Part shown: one piece after another, positions 1-9,898 of the stretch
How the letters are laid out: the number at the start of each line of letters is the position of its first letter
Numbering within the stretch: position 1 is the stretch's first letter
DNA from: Geomonas paludis
Lineage (GTDB): Bacteria > Desulfobacterota > Desulfuromonadia > Geobacterales > Geobacteraceae
Direction of reading: 5' to 3'
Length of the DNA: 64,000 nt
NCBI RefSeq assembly: GCF_014193585.1
Contig: NZ_BLXY01000013.1
Location: 30,725 to 94,724, forward strand
Made by a program: the position numbers and the translations under genes
Notes under the pieces: generated by a model
What the model saw: the letters and a program-made list of their open reading frames with translations, nothing else
The model's database searches: none
What the model was told of the DNA's origin: nothing

Positions 1-834
1 CCCCAGGAGCTCGCGCATGGTCGTGCCGATGATCTCGTCCGAATTCTTGCCGAACCACTCGCGGTAGGGCCTGTTGGCGAAGCCGCAGGTCAGGTTCGCG
101 TTCCAGTATCCCACCAGTCCCGGCAGGTGGTCGGTCAACAGGCGCAGGAAACGCTCGTTGGCCTCCAGCGCTTTCTCGAACCTTATCCTGTCGGTGATGT
201 CTTCGGTGAAGATGACGATGCCGCCGACCTCTCCCGCAGCCTGGTACCAGGGGCGGATTTCCCACCGTACGTACTGGACCGAGCCGTCGGCGCGCAGGAA
301 CTGGTCCACCTCCGCCCGGAGAGTTTCCCCGGCCAGACCACGGCGGTGGCACTCCTTCCACTGTTCGGGAATCTCCGGGAAGACCTGGTAGTGCGACAGC
401 CCCAGGATGTCGCGATCCCCCAGGCCGTACATGGCAAGCCAGCGGCGGCTCACCTCGATGTAACGCATGTCGCGGTCGAACATGGCCAGGGAAGCGGGGG
501 CCGCCTCGAAGAACAGGCGCAGCTGGGCGTTCTTCTGGCTCAGATTTTCCAGGCTCTCCAGGCGCCCGCGGTCCGCCTCGGCCAACTGCCCCAGCAGGCG
601 GTTGATCAGGACGTACAGCAGGGTCGCCGTGCAGAGGATGAAGACGAACCCCTTGGCGACGGCAATCTGCAGCAGCGTCCCCTTGTCCTCGATGAGCAGG
701 TCGATGATGTGGTCGGAACCGTAGATCCAGGCCAGCCCGAAGATGGCGTAGATCGCGACGATGCGTACCGTCTGGTTCTGGATCAGCGGCCCGGAGGATG
801 CGGCGTCGGCAGGTTGATGGTCATGTTTCGGCAA
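1..834 (-). CDS. PAS-domain membrane sensor protein (N-terminal part; runs off the left edge)
   Basis: The reading frame is open from the window edge to about 834. It starts with two hydrophobic segments (about residues 17-35 and 45-70), followed by a helical linker and two consecutive PAS-type modules (LFFEAAPASLAMFDRDMRYI, then RFLRLLTDHLPGLVGYWNAN). The likely start is a TTG at 834-832, preceded by GGAG at 6 nt. It overlaps the end of the kinase gene by 14 bp, which suggests translational coupling in a regulator-kinase-sensor operon. The output domain (kinase or GGDEF) lies outside the window, so only a membrane-bound PAS sensor can be claimed. Confidence 0.75.
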   Translation of the reverse strand, partial: MPKHDHQPADAASSGPLIQNQTVRIVAIYAIFGLAWIYGSDHIIDLLIEDKGTLLQIAVAKGFVFILCTATLLYVLINRLLGQLAEADRGRLESLENLSQKNAQLRLFFEAAPASLAMFDRDMRYIEVSRRWLAMYGLGDRDILGLSHYQVFPEIPEQWKECHRRGLAGETLRAEVDQFLRADGSVQYVRWEIRPWYQAAGEVGGIVIFTEDITDRIRFEKALEANERFLRLLTDHLPGLVGYWNANLTCGFANRPYREWFGKNSDEIIGTTMRELLG

Positions 835-2260
835 CGGATGCTCCTGTGTCCCCGTCTGGCGGTGCCGGAAAGCGCAGGGTCACCACGGTCCCCGCGCCGG
901 GGCGGCTGGCTACCGAGGCGGTGCCGCCGTGAAGGTTCATGATCGAGCGCACGATGGCAAGGCCCAGTCCGCTCCCCTGGTTGTAGATCTGGCGGGCCTG
1001 CGGCGAGCGGTAGAACCGGTCGAACACGCGCGGCAGCTCGGCCGGGTCCACCCCCATGCCGTCGTCCTCGACGGCAATCTCCAGGCCCCCGTCGTCGGTC
1101 CCGCGCAGCTTGACCCGGATCTCCCCGAAGCGGGAGCCGTAGTGCAGCGCGTTGGAGATGAGGTTGCCCACGGCGCGCTGGAACAGGTTGGGGTCGACGC
1201 TCACCTCTCCGTCCCCTTCGATCACGATCGCCGTGTGCTGCTCCTCGGCCAAATTGCCGTAGTACTCCGCCAGCCGCTCCACCTCGGCCCTCGCGTCGAT
1301 CAGGACCGGCTGGTAGGCCCGGTCCGGGCGCGCCAGGAACAGGATGTCCCCCACCATGCGGGACAGGCGCTCGTATTCCTCGATGGCGGACTCGATGATG
1401 CGGCGGTACTCCTCCTCCGAACGCGCCCGGGAGAGCGCGACCTCGGCCTCCCCGCGCAGGTTGTTGATCGGCGTGCGCAGCTCGTGGGCGAGGTTGGCGG
1501 AAAATTCGGAAAGCCGGCCGAAGGATTCCTCCAGCCGCCCCAGCATGGCGTCCAGCGCCACGGTGAGCTGGTTCAGCTCGCGCGGCCAGTTGGCCGTCCC
1601 GACGCGCTGGTGCAGGTCCGCCTCGGTGATGTGCGCCACCTTGTCCGCCATCTCCTGCAGCGGCCGCAATCCCCGTCGCGTGATCGCCACTCCCAGGAGT
1701 GCCGCCAGCAGCAGGCCGGTCACCACCGCGGCCGCGGTGCGGATCAGGTACTTCGACATCAGCGCGTCTTCGTCGGTGATCTCCAGCGCGACCTGGATCA
1801 GCCGGTAGTGGGGGTTGCCCCCCCGCTCCGCCCAGGCGGCGTTGAGCAGGTAGTGCCTTTTGTCCGGGGCGCGGTACTTGCGGCCGCGGCCGATCTTCTC
1901 GGCGCTGGTCACCGCCGGGGGGAACAGGTCGACTGCCAGTCCCGCCATCTCCGGGGACTGCATGAGCGTACTCCCCACGGCATCCTGGACCCGCACCAGG
2001 TGGCGGTTGGGCTGCCCCGGCTTGTTCACCGGGATCTGGTCGCGCAGGGCGTCGGGGTGGCGGGCGATGATGTCCCTGAGCGTCCCGATCCGCTCCACCA
2101 GGAAGTCGTTGTCCTCGAAGTCGAGGTCTTTGTAAAGGGCTTTGAATTGGAACCAGTTGGTGCAAAGGAGGATGAGCAGGGTGGCGACCAGGTAGAAACC
2201 CACCAGCCGGGCCGTGATGGAGCTGGAGCGGGGACGGTCAGGCCGCTTCGTCGATGACAT
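821..2260 (-). CDS. sensor histidine kinase, heavy-metal (CusS/IrlS) type
   Basis: 479 aa. The layout is an N-terminal membrane segment (about 15-35), a periplasmic domain, a second membrane segment (about 170-190), HAMP, a dimerisation domain with the H-box [12 protein letters not shown], and an HATPase domain with the N-box [10 protein letters not shown] and glycine boxes DDGMGVDP and GSGLGLAIV. The H-box context and overall size match the kinase subfamily that senses copper, silver or other periplasmic metals. The gene overlaps the upstream response regulator by 23 bp, so the two are very likely partners. The ligand cannot be read from sequence; metal sensing is inferred from subfamily only. 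Confidence 0.88.
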   Translation of the reverse strand: MSSTKRPDRPRSSSITARLVGFYLVATLLILLCTNWFQFKALYKDLDFEDNDFLVERIGTLRDIIARHPDALRDQIPVNKPGQPNRHLVRVQDAVGSTLMQSPEMAGLAVDLFPPAVTSAEKIGRGRKYRAPDKRHYLLNAAWAERGGNPHYRLIQVALEITDEDALMSKYLIRTAAAVVTGLLLAALLGVAITRRGLRPLQEMADKVAHITEADLHQRVGTANWPRELNQLTVALDAMLGRLEESFGRLSEFSANLAHELRTPINNLRGEAEVALSRARSEEEYRRIIESAIEEYERLSRMVGDILFLARPDRAYQPVLIDARAEVERLAEYYGNLAEEQHTAIVIEGDGEVSVDPNLFQRAVGNLISNALHYGSRFGEIRVKLRGTDDGGLEIAVEDDGMGVDPAELPRVFDRFYRSPQARQIYNQGSGLGLAIVRSIMNLHGGTASVASRPGAGTVVTLRFPAPPDGDTGASVAET

Positions 2261-2912
2261 AGCCGACCCCCCGGATGGTGTGGATGAGCTTCAGGGCAAA
2301 CGGGTCGTCCACCTTTTTCCTCAACCTCCTGATGGCGACGTCCACAACGTTGGTGTCGCTGTCGAAGTTGATGCCCCAGACCTGCTCGGAGATGGTGGTG
2401 CGGGAGAGGACCTCGCCGCGGCGCCTGAGCATCAGCGCCAGCAGCTGAAACTCCTTGACGGTGAGGTCGAGGGTCTGGCCGCCGCGCCTGGCCTTGTGCC
2501 GGACCAGGTCCAGTTCCAGGTCCGCCATCTTGAGCAGTTCGGTCTGCTGCAGCGGGTGCCGGCGCAGGATGATCCTGATGCGGGCCAAAAGCTCCGAGAA
2601 GGCGTACGGCTTCACCAGGTAATCGTCGGCGCCTAGCTCCAGGCCGTGCACCCGGTCGTGCACGGAGTCGCGCGCCGACAGGAAGATCACCGGGACGTCC
2701 TTGCCGGCCTCCCTGAGCTCCTGGATGATGGCCCACCCCCCCTTGATGGGGAGCATCACGTCGAGGATGATCAGGTCGTACTGCTCGGTCACTGCCAGGT
2801 GCAGGCCGTCCTCGCCGTCGTTGGCGATGTCGACGCTGAAGCCGTTCTCGGTGAGCCCCTTTTTCAGGTAGTTGGCGGCCTTGTGCTCGTCTTCGATGAT
2901 CAGGATGCGCAT
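2238..2912 (-). CDS. OmpR-family response regulator (CusR/CopR type)
   Basis: About 224 aa. A receiver domain begins RILIIEDE, with the phospho-acceptor Asp in LIILDVMLP and the conserved Lys in YLVKPYAF. It is followed by a winged-helix DNA-binding domain ending [11 protein letters not shown]. The ATG at 2912 is preferred because GGGGAG lies just upstream; a GTG at 2924 would add four residues without a better ribosome site. It is the first gene of the regulator-kinase-PAS sensor operon and would control target genes in response to the adjacent kinase. Targets are not visible here. Confidence 0.9.
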   Translation of the reverse strand: MRILIIEDEHKAANYLKKGLTENGFSVDIANDGEDGLHLAVTEQYDLIILDVMLPIKGGWAIIQELREAGKDVPVIFLSARDSVHDRVHGLELGADDYLVKPYAFSELLARIRIILRRHPLQQTELLKMADLELDLVRHKARRGGQTLDLTVKEFQLLALMLRRRGEVLSRTTISEQVWGINFDSDTNVVDVAIRRLRKKVDDPFALKLIHTIRGVGYVIDEAA

Positions 2913-2996
2913 CCGACTCCCCACTGCTCATGAATTACCCGCAAGAGTATATATCATTGGAGTGCCGGACGCGATAACTATAATAAAAAAGAGTGC

Positions 2997-5447
2997 CTAG
3001 ACCCTGAACCACCCCACCATGCCGTTGAGCTCGGTGGCGAGCTGGGACAGCCCCCCCGAGGAGTGCCTGATGTCGGTGAAGGAGCTTCTGAGCTCCCTGG
3101 CGATCTCGTGCACCCCCTCCATGTTCTGGGACACCTCGCTGCTGGTGGAGGACTGCTCCTCGGCGGCCACCGCGATCCTTTGCACCATGTCCGCCACCTG
3201 TTCCACGTAGCTCACGATCTCGCCGATGGCCACCAGGGTCTGCTGCACCTGCCCCTGGACCTTCTGCACCGACTCCCTTTCTTCATGCATGTAGTCGACC
3301 GAGGAGCGGACGCTGTTCTGCATGGTCTTGACGGTCTGCGCAATCTCCTGGGTCGCGGTGCCGGTCCGCTCGGCCAGCTCCCGCACGTTGTCGGCGACCA
3401 CGGCGAAGCCGCGTCCCTGCTCGCCGGCCCGGGCCGCCTCGATGGCCGCGTTCAGGGCCAAGAGGTTGGTCTGGTTGGCGATGTCGTTGATCAGGGTGAC
3501 CACGTCGGAGATCTCCTCGGACTGTTTGCCCAGCGACTCCACCTTCTGGGCCGCCTGCTGTACCGACTCGGCGAAGCGGTCCAACTCCCGGGCCGTTTCC
3601 GTCATGGCGTGCTTGCCGCGTTCGGCGATCTCCTTCATCCTGGTGGCCGCATCCGAGGTGTCGCTGGAGTTTCTGGCCACCTCGATGGTGGTCTGGGTCA
3701 TCTCGGTCATGGCGGTCGCGGACTGGTCGATGCGGGCGGTCTGCTCTTCGGCCCCCTGCTCCAGGGCCACCGCCGTCGCCGAGAGCTCCTCGGAACTGCT
3801 GGCCAGGCTTTGGGTGGCGTCCTTGATCTTGCCCACCATTCCCCTGAGGTTGTCGACCATTTCCCCCATGGCGAACTGCACCTTGCCCACCTCGTCGCCG
3901 CTCTTGCTGTCGATGTGCACGGCAAGATCCCCCTTGGCCACCGCCTGCGATACCGAGAGGAGCTGGGCCAGCGGTCTGGAGATGGAGCGGTACACCCAGA
4001 TGCCGAAGATGATGCCGAACAGGACGGCGCCGAGGCTGATGGCGGCGATGAGCAGCGTGGAGAAACGCACCATCTTGTTCACGGTGGTGATCGCCTTTTC
4101 CTGGTCCACCTGGGCGACACTCACCGTTTTCTGCCCGCTCTCCGCCTGTTGCTTGACGATCTCGCGCAGCTTACCCATGGCGGCGGCCGCCTTGGCCTCC
4201 ATGTCGAGCCGGTTGCGGATCTTGGAGAGCACGCCGTCTTTCACGAAGAGCAGCCCCTTGATGGCGGAGAGCGCCCCCTCCGCCTGGTGCAGCAGCGCCG
4301 CCTCGCCCCGCGCGTTCAGTCTGGCGAGCGACTTGGCGAGCTGGGCGTCCACCTGGCCGATGCGCCCGAAGATTCCGTTCAGCTCGGTCTCGATGGCGAC
4401 GACCTCCTTGGCGCTCCCCGCCGTGAACAGGCGCGAGGCGAGCCCGTCCACCTTGAGCCCGAGCGAGAGGAGCTCGGAATTGCCTGCCATCACCGAGGTG
4501 GCCACGGTTGAATTGTTGAAATAGGAGGACTGCTTGCGGCTTTCCGAGGCAAGGGTGTCAGCCGCCATGGCCCCCTCCTGCTCCAGGACCAAATTCACCG
4601 CGTTCATTTTCTGGGTGATCTCGGAGAAGAGCTGGTCCCGCACCGAAGTGTCGGTGGCGCCGGGCTCGACCGCGGCCCCTTGCGCCTTGCCGAACGGGGC
4701 GATCCTGCTGTTCAGGTACTTGAGGTCGGCTGAGATGCTGCCGGAGTTTTTCGCCAGCTCGTTTTGCAGCGCCTTGTTCATCGCCGAGTTGCACTTGGCC
4801 AGCGAGATGAGGACCGCCTTCTTTCCTTGCGCCTTGCTCACCTCCAAAAGCCCCAGGTGGAAATCCTTCAGGGTCAGCTTGAGCGCCTCGACGTTGCGCA
4901 CCCGGTCCGAGACCCCCTTGGTCTCGGTCACCGACCTGCTGTAAGAGGTGGAACTGGAGGACTGCAGCCCCTTGATCTTGGCATCCAGTTCCTTGAGGCG
5001 CGCGGTCGCCTCGCGCATACGCTCGGTGATGGCCTTGTTGGCCGCGGCCGCGTCCTCCTCGGCCTTCAACTTGCCCCTGGTGACGGTGAAGATCTCGCCG
5101 GCGATGCTGGTCAGCGCCTGGTGCGCCTCGAGCCTCACGTCCCCGGAAAGGGTCTGCAGCGCACCCTGGCCCTTTTCCACCACGGCGAGCGATTTTTCGG
5201 CCTCGGTTTTCCCTGCCTCGAACTCGGTGCTGCTTCGGGATGCGCTGGCCTTGATCAGGTCGGCCGTTGCCTCCTGGATTTCGCGCTGGAACTCTACCGT
5301 TCTCATTTGGAACGGGGTGCTGCGCTGGGTGAGATCCTGGAGCTTGCTGTCGACAAAGCGCATGCCGACGATGCTGGCGATGGCGACACCGGCGACGATG
5401 AGGATCACGGTGACTACGTTCAGGGTCAGTTTGGTCTTGATGGTCAT
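2997..5447 (-). CDS. methyl-accepting chemotaxis protein with long helical sensor region
   Basis: 816 aa. TM1 is at about residues 8-30, followed by an unusually long, mostly helical periplasmic region of about 425 residues, then TM2 (about 458-485), HAMP, and the cytoplasmic signalling domain. The hairpin tip carries the diagnostic [20 protein letters not shown] followed by [15 protein letters not shown]. It would transmit ligand binding to CheA/CheW. It lies 42 bp downstream of, and in the same direction as, two genes for PstS-like binding proteins, suggesting a binding-protein-dependent receptor (inference). The periplasmic domain is not one I recognise by family. Confidence 0.92.
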   Translation of the reverse strand: MTIKTKLTLNVVTVILIVAGVAIASIVGMRFVDSKLQDLTQRSTPFQMRTVEFQREIQEATADLIKASASRSSTEFEAGKTEAEKSLAVVEKGQGALQTLSGDVRLEAHQALTSIAGEIFTVTRGKLKAEEDAAAANKAITERMREATARLKELDAKIKGLQSSSSTSYSRSVTETKGVSDRVRNVEALKLTLKDFHLGLLEVSKAQGKKAVLISLAKCNSAMNKALQNELAKNSGSISADLKYLNSRIAPFGKAQGAAVEPGATDTSVRDQLFSEITQKMNAVNLVLEQEGAMAADTLASESRKQSSYFNNSTVATSVMAGNSELLSLGLKVDGLASRLFTAGSAKEVVAIETELNGIFGRIGQVDAQLAKSLARLNARGEAALLHQAEGALSAIKGLLFVKDGVLSKIRNRLDMEAKAAAAMGKLREIVKQQAESGQKTVSVAQVDQEKAITTVNKMVRFSTLLIAAISLGAVLFGIIFGIWVYRSISRPLAQLLSVSQAVAKGDLAVHIDSKSGDEVGKVQFAMGEMVDNLRGMVGKIKDATQSLASSSEELSATAVALEQGAEEQTARIDQSATAMTEMTQTTIEVARNSSDTSDAATRMKEIAERGKHAMTETARELDRFAESVQQAAQKVESLGKQSEEISDVVTLINDIANQTNLLALNAAIEAARAGEQGRGFAVVADNVRELAERTGTATQEIAQTVKTMQNSVRSSVDYMHEERESVQKVQGQVQQTLVAIGEIVSYVEQVADMVQRIAVAAEEQSSTSSEVSQNMEGVHEIARELRSSFTDIRHSSGGLSQLATELNGMVGWFRV

Positions 5448-5489
5448 GCCTCTGCTCCGATCTGTGGCGCTGGGGAAACGGTAGTCGGG

Positions 5490-6248
5490 TTACTGCTTGA
5501 TGTATTGTTGCCCCTCGCCCTTGATGAAGGAGATCAGCTTCTGCACCTTGGCCGAGGGGGCGCCCTTGGTGATCACGATCACCGGCCGCGCAACGTCCGG
5601 GGTTTTCACGGTCTTGATGGTGGCATCCACCATGGTGACCGGGCCGAACGCGATGGCCTCGGGGTTGGCGGCGACCTTTTCACGCACGTCTTCGAACCTG
5701 CCCGCGTCGACCACGTCGGCCGCAAAGGGAGCATCGCCCAGGGCGAGCTTCTTGAAAGCGGCATTGGTGGCGGGGTTGATCGAGGAAAGGACGATCAGGA
5801 TGGGGGCGTCGTTGCCTCCCACCTCCTTCCAGTTGGTGATCTTGCCGGTGAAGATCCCCTTCAGCTGGTCCATGGTGAGAGCGGCGACCGGGTTGTCCCT
5901 GTGGGCTACCGTGTAGATCTTGCTGGCGCCGATCTCGGTGGCGACGTAGGCGGAGGGATCGGCAACCTCGATATTCTCCTTCTTGGCGGTCTTCAGCAGG
6001 TCGGGGTAGGCGAGGCCGGCTGTGGAAAGGTCCAACTCCCCTGCCGCCAGTTGTTTGAAGGCGAGGGTGGCGCTGCTGAAGTTTAGCTTCAGCGTGATGC
6101 CGGTGCTCTTTTCGAAGGCTTCCTGCACCGGTTTCAGATAGCCGTCGATGGGGGCGCCGCCCCCTCCCGCCTTGATCTCTTCGCCCATCGCGGTGTTGCC
6201 GAAGGCCATCGAAGCAACAAGTGCCAGACTGATGATACCTCTTTTCAT
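5490..6248 (-). CDS. PstS-like periplasmic substrate-binding protein
   Basis: 252 aa with a signal peptide (MKRGIISLALVASMAFGNTAMG). The fold signature is that of phosphate-type binding proteins: an early glycine-rich turn (GGGGAPIDGYLKPV), a central MDQLKGIFTGKITNWKEVGG and a closing GAPSAKVQKLISFIKGEGQ. The TGxxxxWxxxGG segment is typical of PstS-related proteins. It is shorter than classic PstS and no pstCAB genes are nearby, so transport is not implied. A good Shine-Dalgarno precedes the ATG. It is a tandem paralogue of the next gene upstream and sits 42 bp before a chemoreceptor gene. Confidence 0.82.
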   Translation of the reverse strand: MKRGIISLALVASMAFGNTAMGEEIKAGGGGAPIDGYLKPVQEAFEKSTGITLKLNFSSATLAFKQLAAGELDLSTAGLAYPDLLKTAKKENIEVADPSAYVATEIGASKIYTVAHRDNPVAALTMDQLKGIFTGKITNWKEVGGNDAPILIVLSSINPATNAAFKKLALGDAPFAADVVDAGRFEDVREKVAANPEAIAFGPVTMVDATIKTVKTPDVARPVIVITKGAPSAKVQKLISFIKGEGQQYIKQ

Positions 6249-6316
6249 GCTGCGTCCCCTCCTGGTTTAGTGGGTCTCTAGCGAGACAGAAAGTAGCGCC
6301 GGCTGCAACCGCCGCG

Positions 6317-7081
6317 TTACTGCTTGATGTACTTTTTCCCCTCGCCGTTGATGAAGTCGAGGAGCTTTTGCACCTTGGCCGAGGGCTTTCCCTTGGTGAT
6401 CAGGGTGATGTCGCGCGCCAGCTCCGGCGCCTGCACCGCCTTGACCGACTCGTCCACCAGTGAGAGGGGGCCGAAGCCGATGGCGGAGGGGTTCGAGGCC
6501 ACGTTGAGCCTGACGTCCTCGGCCGTGGTGGCGTCGATGACGTCCTTGGCGACCGCCTTGTCGCCCAGGAACTTCTTGAAGAACATGCTGTTGGTGCCCG
6601 GCGTCAGCTTGCCGACCACCAACAGGATCGGCACATCCTCTCCGCCGACCTCCTTCCACGATCCGATTTCTCCCGAGAAGATCCCCTGCAACTGTTCCGC
6701 GCTCAGTTGGCTGACCTTGTTCTCCTTGTTTACCAGCACCTTGATCTTATCCTTGCCGACGACGACGGGGGTGAAGGCAGCAGGTTGCGCCACCTCCGCT
6801 CCTTCTTTCTTCATCAGCGCCAGCCAGTCCTGGTAGCTGAGCCCTGCCGCGGCGGCGTCCACTTCACCTTTCTGCAGGTCCACGAAAGCGTTCTTCGGAC
6901 CAGAGGCGACGATGTAGAGTTTGAGGCCGGAGGCCTGCTCGAAAGCCGTGCGGATCGGCTTCAGGATATTCTCGGTGGGCGCGCCCCCAGCTCCGATCTT
7001 CAGTTCCTCGGCGCCGGCCTGGGCGGCGACACCTGCCAGTACGGACACAATAATTGCTGCCGCAACACGCATTGCTCTCAT
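6317..7081 (-). CDS. PstS-like periplasmic substrate-binding protein (tandem paralogue)
   Basis: About 254 aa from the ATG at 7081, chosen because AGGAGG lies 7 nt upstream; it gives a clean signal peptide (MRAMRVAAAIIVSVLAGVAAQAGA). It shares the same layout as its neighbour at 5490-6248: GAGGAPTENILKPI, LQGIFSGEIGSWKEVGG and a C-terminal GKPSAKVQKLLDFINGEGKK ending YIKQ. The pair clearly arose by duplication. Orientation and spacing suggest transcription together with the neighbouring paralogue and the 816-aa chemoreceptor. The ligand may be an oxyanion or organic acid; this cannot be decided from sequence. Confidence 0.82.
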   Translation of the reverse strand: MRAMRVAAAIIVSVLAGVAAQAGAEELKIGAGGAPTENILKPIRTAFEQASGLKLYIVASGPKNAFVDLQKGEVDAAAAGLSYQDWLALMKKEGAEVAQPAAFTPVVVGKDKIKVLVNKENKVSQLSAEQLQGIFSGEIGSWKEVGGEDVPILLVVGKLTPGTNSMFFKKFLGDKAVAKDVIDATTAEDVRLNVASNPSAIGFGPLSLVDESVKAVQAPELARDITLITKGKPSAKVQKLLDFINGEGKKYIKQ

Positions 7082-7255
7082 AGTCATTCCTCCTAGGTAC
7101 AAGATGAAGTGTAAAAGGCCATTGTCACTTAGCCGCAAGTGCTCTATTCGACACACTGTAACGAAACTTGAAAGTAATATTTGAGTGAACGGTGACGAGG
7201 TTATGACAGGGAGAGGTTCTTCTTGAAACAGTGGCAGTAGTTGTGTGGCGGGAGG

Positions 7256-7279
7256 AGGAGCCGGGAAAGTCCGGCTCCT
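7256..7279 (-). terminator. hairpin just downstream of chemoreceptor gene
   Basis: A perfect 9-bp inverted repeat (AGGAGCCGG / CCGGCTCCT, 6-nt loop) lies 10 bp beyond the stop codon of the 540-aa chemoreceptor gene. There is no clear U-tract on the minus strand, so it may be an RNA 3'-end stabiliser or weak terminator. Confidence 0.4.
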
Positions 7280-7289
7280 CTTTGGACAG

Positions 7290-8912
7290 CTAAAGCCGGA
7301 ACTGGTGCACCAGATGCTGCAGTTCCTCGGAGTTCATGCGCAACTGTGCTGCCGCAGCGGCGGATTCCTGCGCCCCCTGCGAGGTCTGCTGCACTACCTG
7401 CGTTATCTGCACGATGTTGCTGGAGATCTCGCTGGTGGTCGCCGTCTGTTCTTCGGCTGCCGTCGCCACCTGGTGGATCTGCATGGCCACGTCGTTGATC
7501 TGCTCCAGGATCTCCTGCAGCGCGCTGCCCGACTTGGCTGCTTCGGCGGTGCCGCTTTGGACCTGCTGCACCCCTTCTTCCATGGCGACGACGGCCCCCC
7601 TGGTCTCGCTCTGGATCGCCTTGATCATCTCGCCGATCTCCCTGGTGGCCTTGGTGGTCCTTTCCGCCAGGGCGCGCACCTCGTCCGCCACCACGGCAAA
7701 CCCGCGTCCCTGCTCCCCGGCGCGGGCCGCCTCGATGGCGGCGTTCAGCGCCAGCAGGTTGGTCTGGTCCGCTATGTCCTCGATGGTGCCGATGATGGCC
7801 CCGATCTGGTCGCTGCGCTCGCCCAGGCTCTCGACGGTCCTGGAGGTTTCCTGCACCTTCGCTGCGATCTGCCCCATCACCGTTACCGTGCCTTGCACCA
7901 CCTCTGCCCCGTTTTCGGCGGTCCTTGAGGCGCGTTTGGCCCCCTCCGCCGCCATCTGGCAGTTGCGCGCTATGTCCGACGAGGTGGCCGACATCTCTTC
8001 GCCTGCCGTGGCCACGGTGCCGGCCTGGGCCGCCACTTCCTCGGCGCCGGTGGCGATCTGGTCGGAGGTTGCGTGCAACTGGTTGGCCGCGGAGGCGACC
8101 TGCGCCGAGGTGTCGGCGACCTTGCCGATGGTGCTGCGCAGGTTGTCCGTCATCGCCTTCAGTGCAATCATGAGCTGCCCGGTCTCGTCGCCGGAGGTGG
8201 CCTCGATGGAGACGGTGAGGTCGCCGGCACCGATGGCGCTGGCAGCCCCCACCGCAGCCTGCAGCGGCCTGGTGATCATCCTGGTGATCACCAACCCGCA
8301 GACGACGGCGATCACCAGGCTGGCGATCACGAGGACGGACATCACGACGGTGGCAGCGTCAGCCACTTCCGTGTTCTCGTCCGAGGCGGCTTTGCCCTGG
8401 CCTTCCATCAGTTCCATCAGCTTGTTGAGCTGTTCCTGTTCGTGCAGGGCCGCCTTCTTGGCCTCCCCGTGCATGAGGTCCATGGCCTGCTCGGCCTTGC
8501 CTGCCTGGACCAGCCTGGTGACCTGGTCGATGTAGCTCCCGTAGACCTTGCGCGACTCTATGAACTCGTTGAAACCTTTGCGTTCCTCGTCGGTGTCGAG
8601 GGCATTTTTGAATTTTTCTGCCCGGTCACCGACCTCCTTGCGCAGCTTCTTTATCGTCGCCAGCGCTTCCTGCCGTTCGCTCTCCTGCTTTGCTTCGACG
8701 AAATCGCGCAGGTTGATGCGGACCCGCTGGAAGGCGATCGACATCTGCGCGATATCGGCTAGCGGTGCCGTGATTGCCTCGTAGAGATGGGTGTCGGCGT
8801 CGTCGATCTGCCGGATCTTCAGAATGCCTATACCGCCGACCACCGCACTTAGCACCGCGACCAGCAGAAAAGCCGAAAGCAATTTGGTTCCCACTTTGAG
8901 ACGTGCCAGCAT
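7290..8912 (-). CDS. methyl-accepting chemotaxis protein, four-helix-bundle sensor type
   Basis: 540 aa, the standard length for this class. TM1 (about 10-30), a roughly 155-residue helical periplasmic domain resembling 4HB_MCP, TM2 (about 185-211), HAMP (begins ITRPLQAAV), then the signalling domain with [20 protein letters not shown] and [20 protein letters not shown]. No C-terminal CheR-tethering pentapeptide is seen; it ends LVHQFRL. It has its own promoter region upstream (8913-9187). Together with the 816-aa receptor it flanks the two binding-protein genes. Confidence 0.93.
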   Translation of the reverse strand: MLARLKVGTKLLSAFLLVAVLSAVVGGIGILKIRQIDDADTHLYEAITAPLADIAQMSIAFQRVRINLRDFVEAKQESERQEALATIKKLRKEVGDRAEKFKNALDTDEERKGFNEFIESRKVYGSYIDQVTRLVQAGKAEQAMDLMHGEAKKAALHEQEQLNKLMELMEGQGKAASDENTEVADAATVVMSVLVIASLVIAVVCGLVITRMITRPLQAAVGAASAIGAGDLTVSIEATSGDETGQLMIALKAMTDNLRSTIGKVADTSAQVASAANQLHATSDQIATGAEEVAAQAGTVATAGEEMSATSSDIARNCQMAAEGAKRASRTAENGAEVVQGTVTVMGQIAAKVQETSRTVESLGERSDQIGAIIGTIEDIADQTNLLALNAAIEAARAGEQGRGFAVVADEVRALAERTTKATREIGEMIKAIQSETRGAVVAMEEGVQQVQSGTAEAAKSGSALQEILEQINDVAMQIHQVATAAEEQTATTSEISSNIVQITQVVQQTSQGAQESAAAAAQLRMNSEELQHLVHQFRL

Positions 8913-9187
8913 AGTTCCTCCTCATATTTCAATGGCGCTGCTTGTGCCTTCTCATCGGTGCGTTTTTTCTGAACAAAATTGGTGAATTCTCAATGCTAAG
9001 TTCGATTTGTCCCACTCTCGCCCGTTGCGCGGTCTCAGATTCCGGGGGGACGCTGCCACGTTGCCGGTGTCAGTGTTGCTTTTTGCATTATGAAATTTTT
9101 ATGGCAGGATGTTAACCGTTGTGCCGTTTCCGCAACTTTTAGCCGCCAGTTCTGCGCAGCGACTGGCTGGCAGTGGGAGGAAGAGAC

Positions 9188-9586
9188 ATGGCCCGATCCA
9201 TTCTGAGTTACATTTATCCACCCGGATGCTTTGCGTTGCCGGAGATCAAAGAAAACCGCTGTCCGCTGTGCGGCAATTTCCAGGTCGACTGCAGCTGCAC
9301 CGAGTGTCAGCACCCGGTGCTGGTGGACGGCAAAGAGCAGAGATGCGGCGTCCAGGGGTGTCTGGAGCACCTGCTGGATCGCGAACTGGTGGCGCGCATC
9401 GAGATGCTGGAAAGCCAACTCGAAGACCTGCGAGCGGAGGCGAAGAACAGGGAACAGCCGACCCCTCCCTGTCCGGTGTGCGGCGAGGTGATGGTGGTGG
9501 ATATCTACAACAGCGGCCCGTATTCCTGCCACGGCCACTTCTATGCGGGGGAGAAGTACGGCTGGATCAAGAGGGAGCAGTATTAA
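9188..9586 (+). CDS. small zinc-ribbon-like protein of unknown function
   Basis: 132 aa from the ATG at 9188, preceded by GGAGG at 7 nt. It carries paired cysteines typical of zinc ribbons (CPLCG, then CSCTEC; later CPVCG) separated by a predicted helical/coiled stretch (ELVARIEMLESQLEDLRAEA). There is no signal peptide, so it is probably cytoplasmic. I do not recognise the family. A strong terminator follows, so it appears to be monocistronic. Confidence 0.7.
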   Translation: MARSILSYIYPPGCFALPEIKENRCPLCGNFQVDCSCTECQHPVLVDGKEQRCGVQGCLEHLLDRELVARIEMLESQLEDLRAEAKNREQPTPPCPVCGEVMVVDIYNSGPYSCHGHFYAGEKYGWIKREQY

Positions 9587-9614
9587 CCGATACCGAGCGA
9601 TGGTGACGCAAGGG

Positions 9615-9643
9615 GCCCGCGGGACATCCCGCGGGCTTTTTTT
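9615..9643 (+). terminator. Rho-independent terminator after the zinc-ribbon gene
   Basis: A perfect 9-bp GC-rich stem (GCCCGCGGG / CCCGCGGGC) with a 4-nt loop is followed by seven T residues. Confidence 0.88.
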
Positions 9644-9669
9644 GTTCCTGGTTAGCGAGAATGTTCCGC

Positions 9670-9785
9670 TGGTTCCCTCTCCCTCCGGGGTGCCCGAAGG
9701 GCGGGTGAGGGAGGTGCCACGAAACACAATTATTGCCTATTGCAGCGCCCTCACCCCAGCCCTCTCCCGGAGGGAGAGGGGGATG
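9670..9785. repeat. dispersed GC-rich intergenic repeat (copy 1)
   Basis: Two pyrimidine/purine-rich inverted blocks (around CCCTCTCCCTCCGGGGTG, and CCCTCTCCCGGAGGGAGAGG). Closely similar blocks occur at 57925-57965 and 63071-63110, all in intergenic DNA of the chromosomal flanks and none inside the island. This looks like a host-specific palindromic repeat family. Confidence 0.6.
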
Positions 9786-9898
9786 GGCATGGCGGAAGAT
9801 AGTCGCCGATCGCGTTTTGTTTGGTGCGCATTCCCCGTTGCGCCGGACCACCTCACTGTTGTATCTATCGAGGGACCAAACACCGCACGGGAGGAACC

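Noticed and set aside
127..2257. Long plus-strand open frames opposite the sensor and kinase genes
   Set aside because: They are antisense shadows of GC-rich genes; the minus-strand frames have all domain motifs and good ribosome sites.
3063..4511. 482-residue plus-strand frame over the chemoreceptor gene
   Set aside because: His/Leu/Gly-rich low-complexity text typical of an antisense frame; the minus strand encodes a complete chemoreceptor.
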